Source: an uncultured Candidatus Saccharibacteria bacterium
Lineage (GTDB): Bacteria; Patescibacteriota; Saccharimonadia; Saccharimonadales; UBA4665
NCBI GenBank assembly: GCA_903891235.1
Contig: CAITDW010000005.1
Location: forward strand, 1 to 23,363
Direction of reading: 5' to 3'
Length of the DNA stretch: 23,363 bases
Below, one piece after another: positions 7,983 to 14,645 of the stretch. Each line of letters starts with the position of its first letter. Position 1 is the stretch's first letter. The position numbers and the translations under genes are program-made. The notes under the pieces were generated by a model. That model made no database searches. It was not told where the DNA came from and saw only the letters and a list, made by a program, of their open reading frames with translations.

Positions 7983-9085
7983 TTAGATACAATCGTTTCA
8001 CTTATACTTGCATTATTTGAAAATGAATTACTTCGGTTATTAAGATTATTCCAGGAAACTTTTCCAGTTAATTGATAGACTCCCAGATTTTTTTGACTGA
8101 TCGTAAAATAAACATTGTAAAAAGGATACTTGTTATTTTGTGGAATATATTGACCGCCTGATTGATCAAAATTACAACTCAAACTAGTACTATTAAGATT
8201 AATATATTTCAAATTTTTTACCTGAATCCAGTAAGTGCCTGCCGTGTCAGTTATAGGATCAACATTACTTGATAATATGTTAGCGTACACCTTATTAGCT
8301 TCATTGACAATATTGCCCGGTACATAAGTTTGAGTTGAATCATAAATATTAGGACTATCATATGAGTTGCTGTTATTAATCGGCAGCCAATAATTTGAAT
8401 CAGTTAATACGTTGCCGGTGGTTGATTGAAGAGCGATGTAATAATTTCCACTAATGTCCTTTGCAATATTTCCTTGATAATATGATGATGTAACTGAAAA
8501 CAGATAAGGAGAAGTTGTAATTTTTTCCCAATATGATGTATCTGTAGGGTCTATATTGGTTGATGAATTGTTATTAATATAAACATATTGTTGAGAGGTA
8601 CTGTCACTAACCACATCTCCAGTATTATATGTTGCAGTAGAATTATAAACCGTTGGAATATCATAGGAATTTAATCGAGTAGGGACCTTTATCCAATATG
8701 ATGTATTTCCGGGTGGATTAGTACTTCCATAAGTACTTGAAATATTAAGATAGTAAGAATTTGAGTAGGAAACTACGTCACCCGGAGTGTAATTTAAAAA
8801 GTTATCGAATATACCTGGAGATGAATAAACGCAAAAATTATTGGTTAATACTGTTAAATTAAGTGTGCTTAAAGTCATTCCTCCATTATTTGTTTCATTA
8901 TTACCGCCCTTAATTAATTCAATTTGGTTATTTAGTAGCTGTAATGCCTGCTGACGATAATTTGCATTTATAGTTCTAGCGTAGCTATTGTTAACACTGG
9001 TAGAGGCTCCAATTATCGCAACCCCTAAAACACATAACGCTATTAGAACCTCAACAATAGTGTCCCCTCTGTTATTTTTTAGCAT
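7979..9085 (-). CDS. PilV/GspI-like minor pilin carrying four CBM5/12-like modules
   Basis: 368 aa. The prepilin signal NNRG(7)|DTIVEVLIALCVL has Glu at +5 and an unusual Asp at +1. The pilin helix is followed by RQQALQLLNNQIELIKGG, as in PilV/GspI. Residues about 91-290 hold four imperfect repeats of about 50 aa, each with an aromatic, a PGD/NTGDVV or QGNIA/PGNIV turn, a Y-Y/Y-V-Y-I strand, then Asn/Asp-Pro-rich residues and a closing YW-(I/E/L)-x-(V/I). This is the pattern of CBM5/12 (ChiC-type) modules found in chitinases and phage tail proteins. A pilin-like end domain with Cys304 follows. The likely role is a pilus-tip adhesin that binds a polysaccharide; the ligand is unknown. It overlaps the preceding gene by 7 nt and the next by 4 nt. 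Confidence 0.72.
   Translation of the reverse strand: MLKNNRGDTIVEVLIALCVLGVAIIGASTSVNNSYARTINANYRQQALQLLNNQIELIKGGNNETNNGGMTLSTLNLTVLTNNFCVYSSPGIFDNFLNYTPGDVVSYSNSYYLNISSTYGSTNPPGNTSYWIKVPTRLNSYDIPTVYNSTATYNTGDVVSDSTSQQYVYINNNSSTNIDPTDTSYWEKITTSPYLFSVTSSYYQGNIAKDISGNYYIALQSTTGNVLTDSNYWLPINNSNSYDSPNIYDSTQTYVPGNIVNEANKVYANILSSNVDPITDTAGTYWIQVKNLKYINLNSTSLSCNFDQSGGQYIPQNNKYPFYNVYFTISQKNLGVYQLTGKVSWNNLNNRSNSFSNNASISETIVSK
8216..8815 (-). repeat. Four tandem CBM5/12-like protein modules
   Basis: Coding repeats within the PilV-like pilin, roughly at residues 91-134, 146-189, 193-236 and 245-289. The turn glycines sit at 102, 156, 205 and 257, and the closing Tyr-Trp pairs at 130-131, 185-186, 232-233 and 285-286. 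The DNA has diverged, so the duplication is old and protein-level. Confidence 0.65.
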
Positions 9086-10140
9086 GAGGCATTACCTTTT
9101 GAGACGGTTAGACTATTACCTTGAGTTAAAACCGAAGTTTTACTAATAAAACCTGAGGATATGGTCAGAATCTGATTATTTGTTCCATCACTAAGACAGA
9201 TATTAATACTACTAATCAGGTTGTCATCTATCATATTCGTATCAGTATATTGTTTGGTATATGATGATGGTATATTGTACTGGCAACTATTATATCCTAG
9301 CGCATATAGACCATATTGAGAGCCAGTGTTAGATAAGCTATTAGAGGCAAGAATAGCAAAACCACAATATGATCCAACTCCATAGTTAATAGAGTACGTG
9401 CTTGTTGTTGGTATTGATAGATTTGAAGCACATCCATTAGAAGTTTGATTATTATCACAACTAACAGTTAATTTATTATTTATGTTATCAACCGATACTA
9501 TATATTCACTAATAGTATTATTAATGACTATGTTTCCTCCGACCATAGTACTATCAAAGCCAGTTCCAGTTCCAGTGACAATATTAGAACTTTGTTGGAC
9601 AGTTCCGGCACTATATGAATTTAAAAAGTTCGTACCAGATGTAATTCCTTTTATCCAAAGTCCTCTTGGTATCAGTAAATTGGTATAAGAATTAGCTGCG
9701 GTAATATTAGTAGGAAAAGATGTAGCTAGATTAGAAGATAAATCGGATCCACTATTTGAATTACCCGCAACATCAAAAACATTTAAAGATGTGTTGAGTT
9801 TATCTGTAGCATTAATCTTATAAAAAGACTTGCCCAAAAAAATACAACCTGACATTGATCCAGTTGTAGTGGTTCCGGTATTAACAATACTTGGAGGACT
9901 ACTATTACTTCCAGGGGAACATTTAATGTTAGAAGGCAAAGCTTCATTTCCAGATGAAACTTTATTAATCTCAGTCTGTAATTTAACAATTGTGTTATTT
10001 ATAGAGGAATTGAATGAATTCTTAGCAGCCTGCCCTCCAATAAAAGCTAATGCAATAAGAAGCAAAAGTCCAGTCGAACCAAGAACTACCATGAGTTCAA
10101 TAATCGTAAAGCCGTCTTCTTTACCCCCGATGTGAAACAT
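9079..10140 (-). CDS. Prepilin-type minor pilin, FimT/GspH-like
   Basis: First gene of the minor pilin block. Translated from ATG 10140, the leader MFHIGGKEDG is followed by FTIIELMVVLGSTGLLLLIA, a standard class III prepilin signal with Glu at +5. About 353 aa in all, with a large Ser/Asn/Thr-rich extracellular domain containing several Cys, including a C-terminal SKGNASC. An upstream in-frame TTG (10161) is rejected because the promoter -10 lies between it and the ATG. There is no Shine-Dalgarno sequence: the -10 box ends 6 nt before the ATG, so the mRNA should be leaderless. Its order before the PilV-, PilW- and PilX-like genes fits FimU/GspH. Confidence 0.65.
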   Translation of the reverse strand: MFHIGGKEDGFTIIELMVVLGSTGLLLLIALAFIGGQAAKNSFNSSINNTIVKLQTEINKVSSGNEALPSNIKCSPGSNSSPPSIVNTGTTTTGSMSGCIFLGKSFYKINATDKLNTSLNVFDVAGNSNSGSDLSSNLATSFPTNITAANSYTNLLIPRGLWIKGITSGTNFLNSYSAGTVQQSSNIVTGTGTGFDSTMVGGNIVINNTISEYIVSVDNINNKLTVSCDNNQTSNGCASNLSIPTTSTYSINYGVGSYCGFAILASNSLSNTGSQYGLYALGYNSCQYNIPSSYTKQYTDTNMIDDNLISSINICLSDGTNNQILTISSGFISKTSVLTQGNSLTVSKGNASC

Positions 10141-10146
10141 ATAAAA

Positions 10147-10155
10147 ATTATAGCA
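10147..10155 (-). promoter_or_regulatory. Leaderless promoter of the minor pilin operon (extended -10)
   Basis: TG-C-TATAAT on the minus strand, preceded by TA, gives TATGCTATAAT. Exactly six nt (TTTTAT) separate the hexamer from the ATG at 10140, so the predicted start nucleotide is the A of the start codon. The same 11-mer precedes pilM. It overlaps the intergenic region after pilD. Confidence 0.6.
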
Positions 10156-10174
10156 TAACAATTAATAATGTATT

Positions 10175-11008
10175 TTAAAAAACTAGTGTCTTATACCAGT
10201 TTAATAAATCAGTTGCATAAAAAAATACTATAACTGTGGATATAATCAAAAAAGGTCCAAAAGGAATTTTAGAATTCAGTTCTAAATTTTTGAAAAATAT
10301 TATTGGGACTGAATAGATACATCCTAATAAAGAGGCTATAAAAACAAGTAAAAAACAATTTACTGGAGTCATTGCTAGAATACCAAGTAAAAAACTAATT
10401 TTTACATCGCCTCCACCTATCCACATGCCTTTTGAAAAAACAAAAAGTCCATAAAAAAATATAAATAATATTATGCCAGAAATTAATGATTCTATTAATA
10501 ACTTTGGAGATCTTTGGTCTATAGCTAGTAGAATAATTAAAAGCACGCCAATTAAGGTTGAATATTTTACTAATATATTAGGTAGGATCATCCATTTGAA
10601 ATCGTAGACACTCAACACTATAAACGTAACTAATAATAGTAGCCATAAGCCAAATATGGTTGTTCTCAGCTCACTAAAACCATAAGGCCAGTACTTGTAT
10701 GAAAAAACAAATAAAAGCCCTGTTAGGAGCTCTACAATAGGATATTGAATCGATATGCTTTTGTGACAATTTTTACATTTGCCTTTCAAATAAATCCAAC
10801 TAAATAAAGGTATTAGCTCACTTACTGATAGGACATGCTGACATTTAGGGCAAATAGACCTACCACTTAATATAGAGAGATTAGACTTCTTATATTTTTT
10901 ATTATTCTTTTCATGAAGCCTGAAAATGTAAGCATTTATAAAACTACCAAAGATAATCCCCAACAAGAAAACTAAAACCGTTTGAATTGGTCTAACCGAA
11001 AAAATCAT
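10175..11008 (-). CDS. pilD: Prepilin peptidase / N-methyltransferase
   Basis: 277-aa A24 aspartic protease of the cytoplasmic membrane that removes prepilin leaders and methylates the new N-terminus. It shows the complete bifunctional layout: GSFINAYIFR (21-30), a cytoplasmic loop with two zinc-binding pairs C53-x2-C56 and C78-x2-C81, then the catalytic D136 (YDFKWMILPN) and D201 (GGGDVK), with about seven or eight membrane helices. Its substrates are the six prepilin-like proteins encoded in this locus. It starts 9 nt after the second pilin stop; no Shine-Dalgarno sequence is seen, so coupling with the pilin gene is likely. Confidence 0.95.
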   Translation of the reverse strand: MIFSVRPIQTVLVFLLGIIFGSFINAYIFRLHEKNNKKYKKSNLSILSGRSICPKCQHVLSVSELIPLFSWIYLKGKCKNCHKSISIQYPIVELLTGLLFVFSYKYWPYGFSELRTTIFGLWLLLLVTFIVLSVYDFKWMILPNILVKYSTLIGVLLIILLAIDQRSPKLLIESLISGIILFIFFYGLFVFSKGMWIGGGDVKISFLLGILAMTPVNCFLLVFIASLLGCIYSVPIIFFKNLELNSKIPFGPFLIISTVIVFFYATDLLNWYKTLVF

Positions 11009-11017
11009 AAAAAAAGA

Positions 11018-11617
11018 TTAATATGCTGCTTGTAAACAGTTCCATTGACCAATCGAAGATGTTAATGTAGTAAAGAAGACGGCAATACTTGATTGAGTTG
11101 CCACAACTGGAGTTGGGTTTAAACCTAGTACTGATGGACAGGCATATCCAATCATCATAACTAACGTGTTTCCTGTAGGGGCTGTAGGAAGAGTACTACC
11201 ATAACCTGGTGTAACCATATGTACACTACCACTAATGGCAGAATTAAAATTTGAAGAAGATGTACAACCACCAGAACAATAAGTAATAATACTACTACTA
11301 ATACTATATAGCGGTGATCCTGACTTAATATTCGCTTCATTATAAATATTTGCCATGTCAGTACCTATATTAGCAGAAAATGATGCTCCAGTTTCAAACC
11401 CAGGAGCAGAGTAATTATTATTTGCTTCAAATGTTGAAAGCGCAGAAACAAGACGACCCGCATCAGCTTTTGTACTGTTATTTTTTTGGTTTCTTTGAAG
11501 TCCAGGAACTGCCAAAAATATTACGAGTAGTATAATTGCAGCTACTGCTAGTACTATAAGAATTTCAATTATTGTGAAGCCTTCACTTGAATTATTGAAT
11601 TTTAATTTTATATTCAT
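11018..11617 (-). CDS. Type IV pilin (PilA-like), second copy
   Basis: From ATG 11617, the leader ends SSEG(13), followed by FTIIEILIVLAVAAIILLVI and FLAVPGLQRNQKN. It is a class III prepilin of about 199 aa. The hydrophobic helix is nearly identical to the neighbouring pilin at protein and DNA level, while the globular domain differs and ends with a Cys pair (CPSVLG...WNCLQAAY) like a pilin D-region. An AAAGG lies 13 nt upstream of the ATG, which is far; an in-frame TTG at 11653 falls inside the terminator A/T tract and is rejected. It lies downstream of a terminator-like hairpin, so it is expected at lower levels than the first pilin. Confidence 0.8.
   Translation of the reverse strand: MNIKLKFNNSSEGFTIIEILIVLAVAAIILLVIFLAVPGLQRNQKNNSTKADAGRLVSALSTFEANNNYSAPGFETGASFSANIGTDMANIYNEANIKSGSPLYSISSSIITYCSGGCTSSSNFNSAISGSVHMVTPGYGSTLPTAPTGNTLVMMIGYACPSVLGLNPTPVVATQSSIAVFFTTLTSSIGQWNCLQAAY
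11487..11583 (-). repeat. Pilin helix repeat, copy A
   Basis: A 97-bp segment coding for the conserved pilin helix matches 12134-12230 with four mismatches by eye. Outside it the two pilin genes are unrelated at DNA level. Confidence 0.85.
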
Positions 11618-11651
11618 AAGTACTATGATACCTTTATGATTTATAAAATGC

Positions 11652-11677
11652 AAAAAAAATAGGGATTATAAATCCCT
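11652..11677 (-). terminator. Rho-independent-like terminator between the two pilin genes
   Basis: AGGGATT (11661-11667), loop ATA and AATCCCT (11671-11677) form a 7-bp stem. On the minus strand the stem is followed after one A by eight Ts (11659-11652). The hairpin is 26 nt past the first pilin stop, so it should end most transcripts after the first pilin and let a fraction read through to pilin 2 and pilD. Confidence 0.75.
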
Positions 11678-11703
11678 GTTTTTAAGCATAACATAGATAT
11701 AAA

Positions 11704-12261
11704 CTATGATGCTTGATTACATTGCCATATATCATTACTAGCAGTATGTAGAGTATAGAATATCGCCACATTGGTTGCTGAACCCGCGGTGGCTTGTATA
11801 GTAGCTCCACCGGCGGTGGCTGGGCAAACAAATCCAGGTACAATATCAACTTGTGTTAAAGTTTTTTGACTACCAAAGGTATAGGGACTGCTGCCATATG
11901 CTGCAGTACCAGTTGAAAGCAAATATAGTGTTTGAGCACTTGAGGTAACATAAGGAGTCGTTGTATATTGATTAGTACTAGTGTATATTAATGAACTACT
12001 AGCAATATTTGAATCATTCAAAACTGATGTTAAGTCAGAGCTGTTCAATGGTGTATTTCCACCATTATTTGCCTCGAAATTCACTATAGCTCCACTCAAT
12101 CTAGAAATTTCTTGTTTGATTTGAGTATTCTTCTGGTTTCTTTGAAGTCCAGGAACTGCCAAAAATACTACAAGTAGTATAAGTGCAGCTACTGCTAGTA
12201 CTATAAGAACTTCAATTATTGTGAAGCCTTTTTGTTCGTTAGTTTTAGTTGTTTTTAGCAT
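11704..12261 (-). CDS. Type IV pilin (PilA-like), probable major pilin
   Basis: From ATG 12261 (186 aa minus one): the leader MLKTTKTNEQKG is followed by FTIIEVLIVLAVAALILLVV and FLAVPGLQRNQKN. Glu is at +5. The globular domain is small, Thr/Ser/Ala-rich, with a C-terminal disulphide candidate (FVCPATAGG to WQCNQAS). The strong promoter and AAAGGGGG ribosome site 9 nt before the ATG, plus the terminator directly after the gene, argue that this is the abundant fibre subunit. An in-frame TTG two codons upstream is too close to the ribosome site. It lies directly downstream of pilC. Confidence 0.85.
   Translation of the reverse strand: MLKTTKTNEQKGFTIIEVLIVLAVAALILLVVFLAVPGLQRNQKNTQIKQEISRLSGAIVNFEANNGGNTPLNSSDLTSVLNDSNIASSSLIYTSTNQYTTTPYVTSSAQTLYLLSTGTAAYGSSPYTFGSQKTLTQVDIVPGFVCPATAGGATIQATAGSATNVAIFYTLHTASNDIWQCNQAS
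12134..12230 (-). repeat. Pilin helix repeat, copy B
   Basis: Partner of 11487-11583: 97 bp with four mismatches, restricted to the N-terminal helix codons. It is consistent with duplication followed by purifying selection or gene conversion of the helix and divergence of the head. Confidence 0.85.
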
Positions 12262-12271
12262 TTGCAAATGC
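12258..12271. repeat. 14-bp palindrome over the pilin start codon
   Basis: GCATTTGCAAATGC is self-complementary and contains the start codon of the major pilin, just after the ribosome site. It could fold over the initiation region or be chance. Confidence 0.35.
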
Positions 12272-12286
12272 CCCCTTTGCTTATTA

Positions 12287-12316
12287 ATTATACTTATGCT
12301 TTAAATATTATCTCAA
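12287..12316 (-). promoter_or_regulatory. Major pilin promoter
   Basis: TTGAGA (12316-12311), an 18-nt spacer and TATAAT (12292-12287) are on the minus strand. The predicted start near 12280 leaves about 19 nt of leader containing the AAAGGGGG site. It is the best -35/-10 pair in the window, fitting a highly expressed pilin. Confidence 0.65.
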
Positions 12317-12350
12317 TTGATTTATTAATGCAATACTTTTTTTTAAAAAC

Positions 12351-13577
12351 CTAACCTCCCGTAAAAGCTGAGTTATTAGCTAGACCATAGATTGGTAATA
12401 ATATTGCTGCAACGATTATTAGAGCAACAATTCCGAGCACGATCATCATCACAGGCTCTATAATAGTTGAAACATTCTTTATCTCATTATCTACCTCTTT
12501 TTCATAATAATCAGCTGTTTTGGCCATCATCTGCTCAAGTGATCCTGATTCTTCACCTATGCTAAGCATATTTGGTACGAGTTCTAGAAAATAAGGATCT
12601 CCTTTAAGTGCACTACTCAAGGATTTTCCACCCTTAACTTTGAAAATTGCATGAGTAATTGATTCTTCGATCATGACATTATTGACAGATTTCGAGGTTA
12701 TTTCAAGGACTTGGATTAAGGGCACACCACTAGCGACAAGAGTTGATGTCATACGACTAAACCTTGCCATATAGAGTTTAGTCATCAAACTTTTAATCGG
12801 CCAACTTTTAAGTTTAAATGAATCTAGGAGTCTTCGGCCTAAATGGGTTTTTGAGAAACGATTAATTAACACAAAAATCACGATAAGAAAAGCAATCACA
12901 AGCCACCAAAAATTTATAACAAAAGCCGATAGTGCAAGTAATATTCTTGTTATTAAAGGAAGTTGGCCAGCTTTTATACTGTTATAAAATACTTGAACCT
13001 GAGGTAAAACCTCAACAAGCATAAAGGTTACTACTGCAACCATAACTAGGACTACGATCAGTGGATAAATTAGCGCACCTCTTACCTTAGCTAGTATTTC
13101 CTGGTCCTTCTCTTGTTGATCGGCCAATCTTTCTAAGGCTTTATCGATTGTTCCTGAAGCTTCACCGGCAGAAATAAGGTTTATATATATTTCATTAAAA
13201 ACTTTTGGGTGACTGGCTAATGCTTTAGCTAAAGTCGATCCACCCTCAACTGAGTTTATAACTTGAGATATAACTAATTTTAAATTTTTATTCTTAGTCT
13301 GATTGCCAACGCTATTAAGACTCTGGATGATTGGTAATCCAGCATTAATCAGTGTCGATAGTTGTCTTGAAAATAAAACCTTATCTTTGCCTGGTATAGA
13401 TTTTGTTAAATTATCTAAAAAACCTAAAATACCTGAACCACTAACCTCAATCTTTATCGGTATTAATCCTAAATTCTTGATTATCTTATATGCATCTCGT
13501 TGATTATCAGCTTGAATATAAGACTTAATATTATTGCCAGTTTTTGGGTTTTTTGCTGTATATTTATAATCTATCAT
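12351..13577 (-). CDS. pilC: T4P inner membrane platform protein
   Basis: 408 aa with two T2SSF domains (about 65-190 and 270-395). Typical segments are FSRQLSTLINAGLPIIQSL, SAGEASGTIDKALERLADQQEK and its second-domain equivalent SIGEESGSLEQMMAKTADYYEKEV, with three membrane helix groups near 165-195, 215-240 and 375-400. PilC sits in the membrane and transmits PilB/PilT rotation to pilin subunits. The ATG overlaps the pilT stop (TAATG at 13577), so it is translationally coupled. Confidence 0.95.
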   Translation of the reverse strand: MIDYKYTAKNPKTGNNIKSYIQADNQRDAYKIIKNLGLIPIKIEVSGSGILGFLDNLTKSIPGKDKVLFSRQLSTLINAGLPIIQSLNSVGNQTKNKNLKLVISQVINSVEGGSTLAKALASHPKVFNEIYINLISAGEASGTIDKALERLADQQEKDQEILAKVRGALIYPLIVVLVMVAVVTFMLVEVLPQVQVFYNSIKAGQLPLITRILLALSAFVINFWWLVIAFLIVIFVLINRFSKTHLGRRLLDSFKLKSWPIKSLMTKLYMARFSRMTSTLVASGVPLIQVLEITSKSVNNVMIEESITHAIFKVKGGKSLSSALKGDPYFLELVPNMLSIGEESGSLEQMMAKTADYYEKEVDNEIKNVSTIIEPVMMIVLGIVALIIVAAILLPIYGLANNSAFTGG

Positions 13578-14641
13578 TATTCTCTCATCAATCTATCTAG
13601 CTCTTTAGGGTCTACAGAATAGGCTCTAGCGTCGTCATAGCTTATTTCACCGTTATGTACTAAGCCAACTAAAGTCTTATCCATGGATTGCATACCTATC
13701 TCACCGCCAGTCTGTATGATGGCTTCAATTTGATGGTTTTTGCCTTCTCGGATAAGGTTTCTGACAGCTGGATTGACGACTAATATTTCAGCGGCTGGAA
13801 TTCTACCGCCACCAGTTGAAGGAATTAATCTTTGAGAGACTATCGCCATTAATATGTTAGATAGTTGCAATTTGACTTGAGATTGTTGATGTGGAGGAAA
13901 GACATCTATCATGCGATCAATACTTTGTGCTGCCCCATTAGTATGAAGCGTTGCAAGTACTAAATGTCCTGTTTCGGCGATAGTAATAGCATTAGCGATA
14001 GTTTCAAGATCACGCATCTCACCAAGCAATACAACGTCAGGATCTTCTCTCAAAACTGATCTTAAGGCTGCACTAAAAGAAAATGTATCATAATGCACTT
14101 CCCTTTGGACTACGATCGATTTATTGGAACGATGAGTATACTCAATTGGATCTTCAACAGTAATAATATGTGCGGCTCTTTCTTGATTAATCTTATTAAC
14201 CATGGCAGCTAGAGTAGTTGATTTACCCGATCCAGTAGGTCCAGTTACTAAAACTAGTCCTCTGGGGAATTCAGCAAATTTATTGACTATTTGCGGCAAT
14301 CGTAATTGTTCAATAGTTGGTATATTATTATTCAATAGCCGAAAAGCTCCAGCAAGATTACCTCTTTCATGAAATAGATTCACTCGGAATCTGCCCATTT
14401 CACCAAAAGCAAAACTAAAATCAAATTCCTTATCTCTGATTAAAATTTGTTTTTGATCTTCATCAAGAATTGAATATAGTAGATTTTCAATAGTTGGCTC
14501 ATCTAGCTCAGTCGAATTAACCATAGGTATGAGAGCACCATCAACCCTAAGCATGGGTGGCAAACCAACCTGTATATGAAGGTCAGATGCCTTTCTTCTA
14601 ACCACTTCTTCTAATATTGATTCTATTCTATTTTTTTCCAT
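13577..14641 (-). CDS. pilT: Pilus retraction ATPase PilT
   Basis: 354 aa from ATG 14641, with a GAGGA ribosome site about 9 nt upstream inside the pilB end (an in-frame TTG at 14668 is rejected). Cytoplasmic hexameric ATPase. Walker A GPTGSGKS is at 134-141, the Asp box TVEDPIEY at 161-168, the Walker B VVLLGEMRD at 203-211 and the His box ATLHTNGA at 230-237. The PilT-specific C-terminal AVRNLIRE at 292-299 separates it from PilB and shows that the pili are probably retractable. It starts 4 nt after the pilB stop and overlaps pilC. Confidence 0.95.
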   Translation of the reverse strand: MEKNRIESILEEVVRRKASDLHIQVGLPPMLRVDGALIPMVNSTELDEPTIENLLYSILDEDQKQILIRDKEFDFSFAFGEMGRFRVNLFHERGNLAGAFRLLNNNIPTIEQLRLPQIVNKFAEFPRGLVLVTGPTGSGKSTTLAAMVNKINQERAAHIITVEDPIEYTHRSNKSIVVQREVHYDTFSFSAALRSVLREDPDVVLLGEMRDLETIANAITIAETGHLVLATLHTNGAAQSIDRMIDVFPPHQQSQVKLQLSNILMAIVSQRLIPSTGGGRIPAAEILVVNPAVRNLIREGKNHQIEAIIQTGGEIGMQSMDKTLVGLVHNGEISYDDARAYSVDPKELDRLMRE

Positions 14642-14645
14642 ATAT

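Noticed and set aside
8216..8815. Phage tail-fibre gene, because such CBM-like repeats occur in phage tails
   Set aside because: The repeats are in frame behind a prepilin signal and within an overlapping pilus operon; no other phage genes are present.
9830..10135. Plus-strand open frame of about 100 codons opposite the FimT/GspH-like gene
   Set aside because: It has no ribosome site or recognisable protein features and is explained by the composition of the antisense pilin gene. The same holds for other antisense frames in pilB, pilM and the surface gene.
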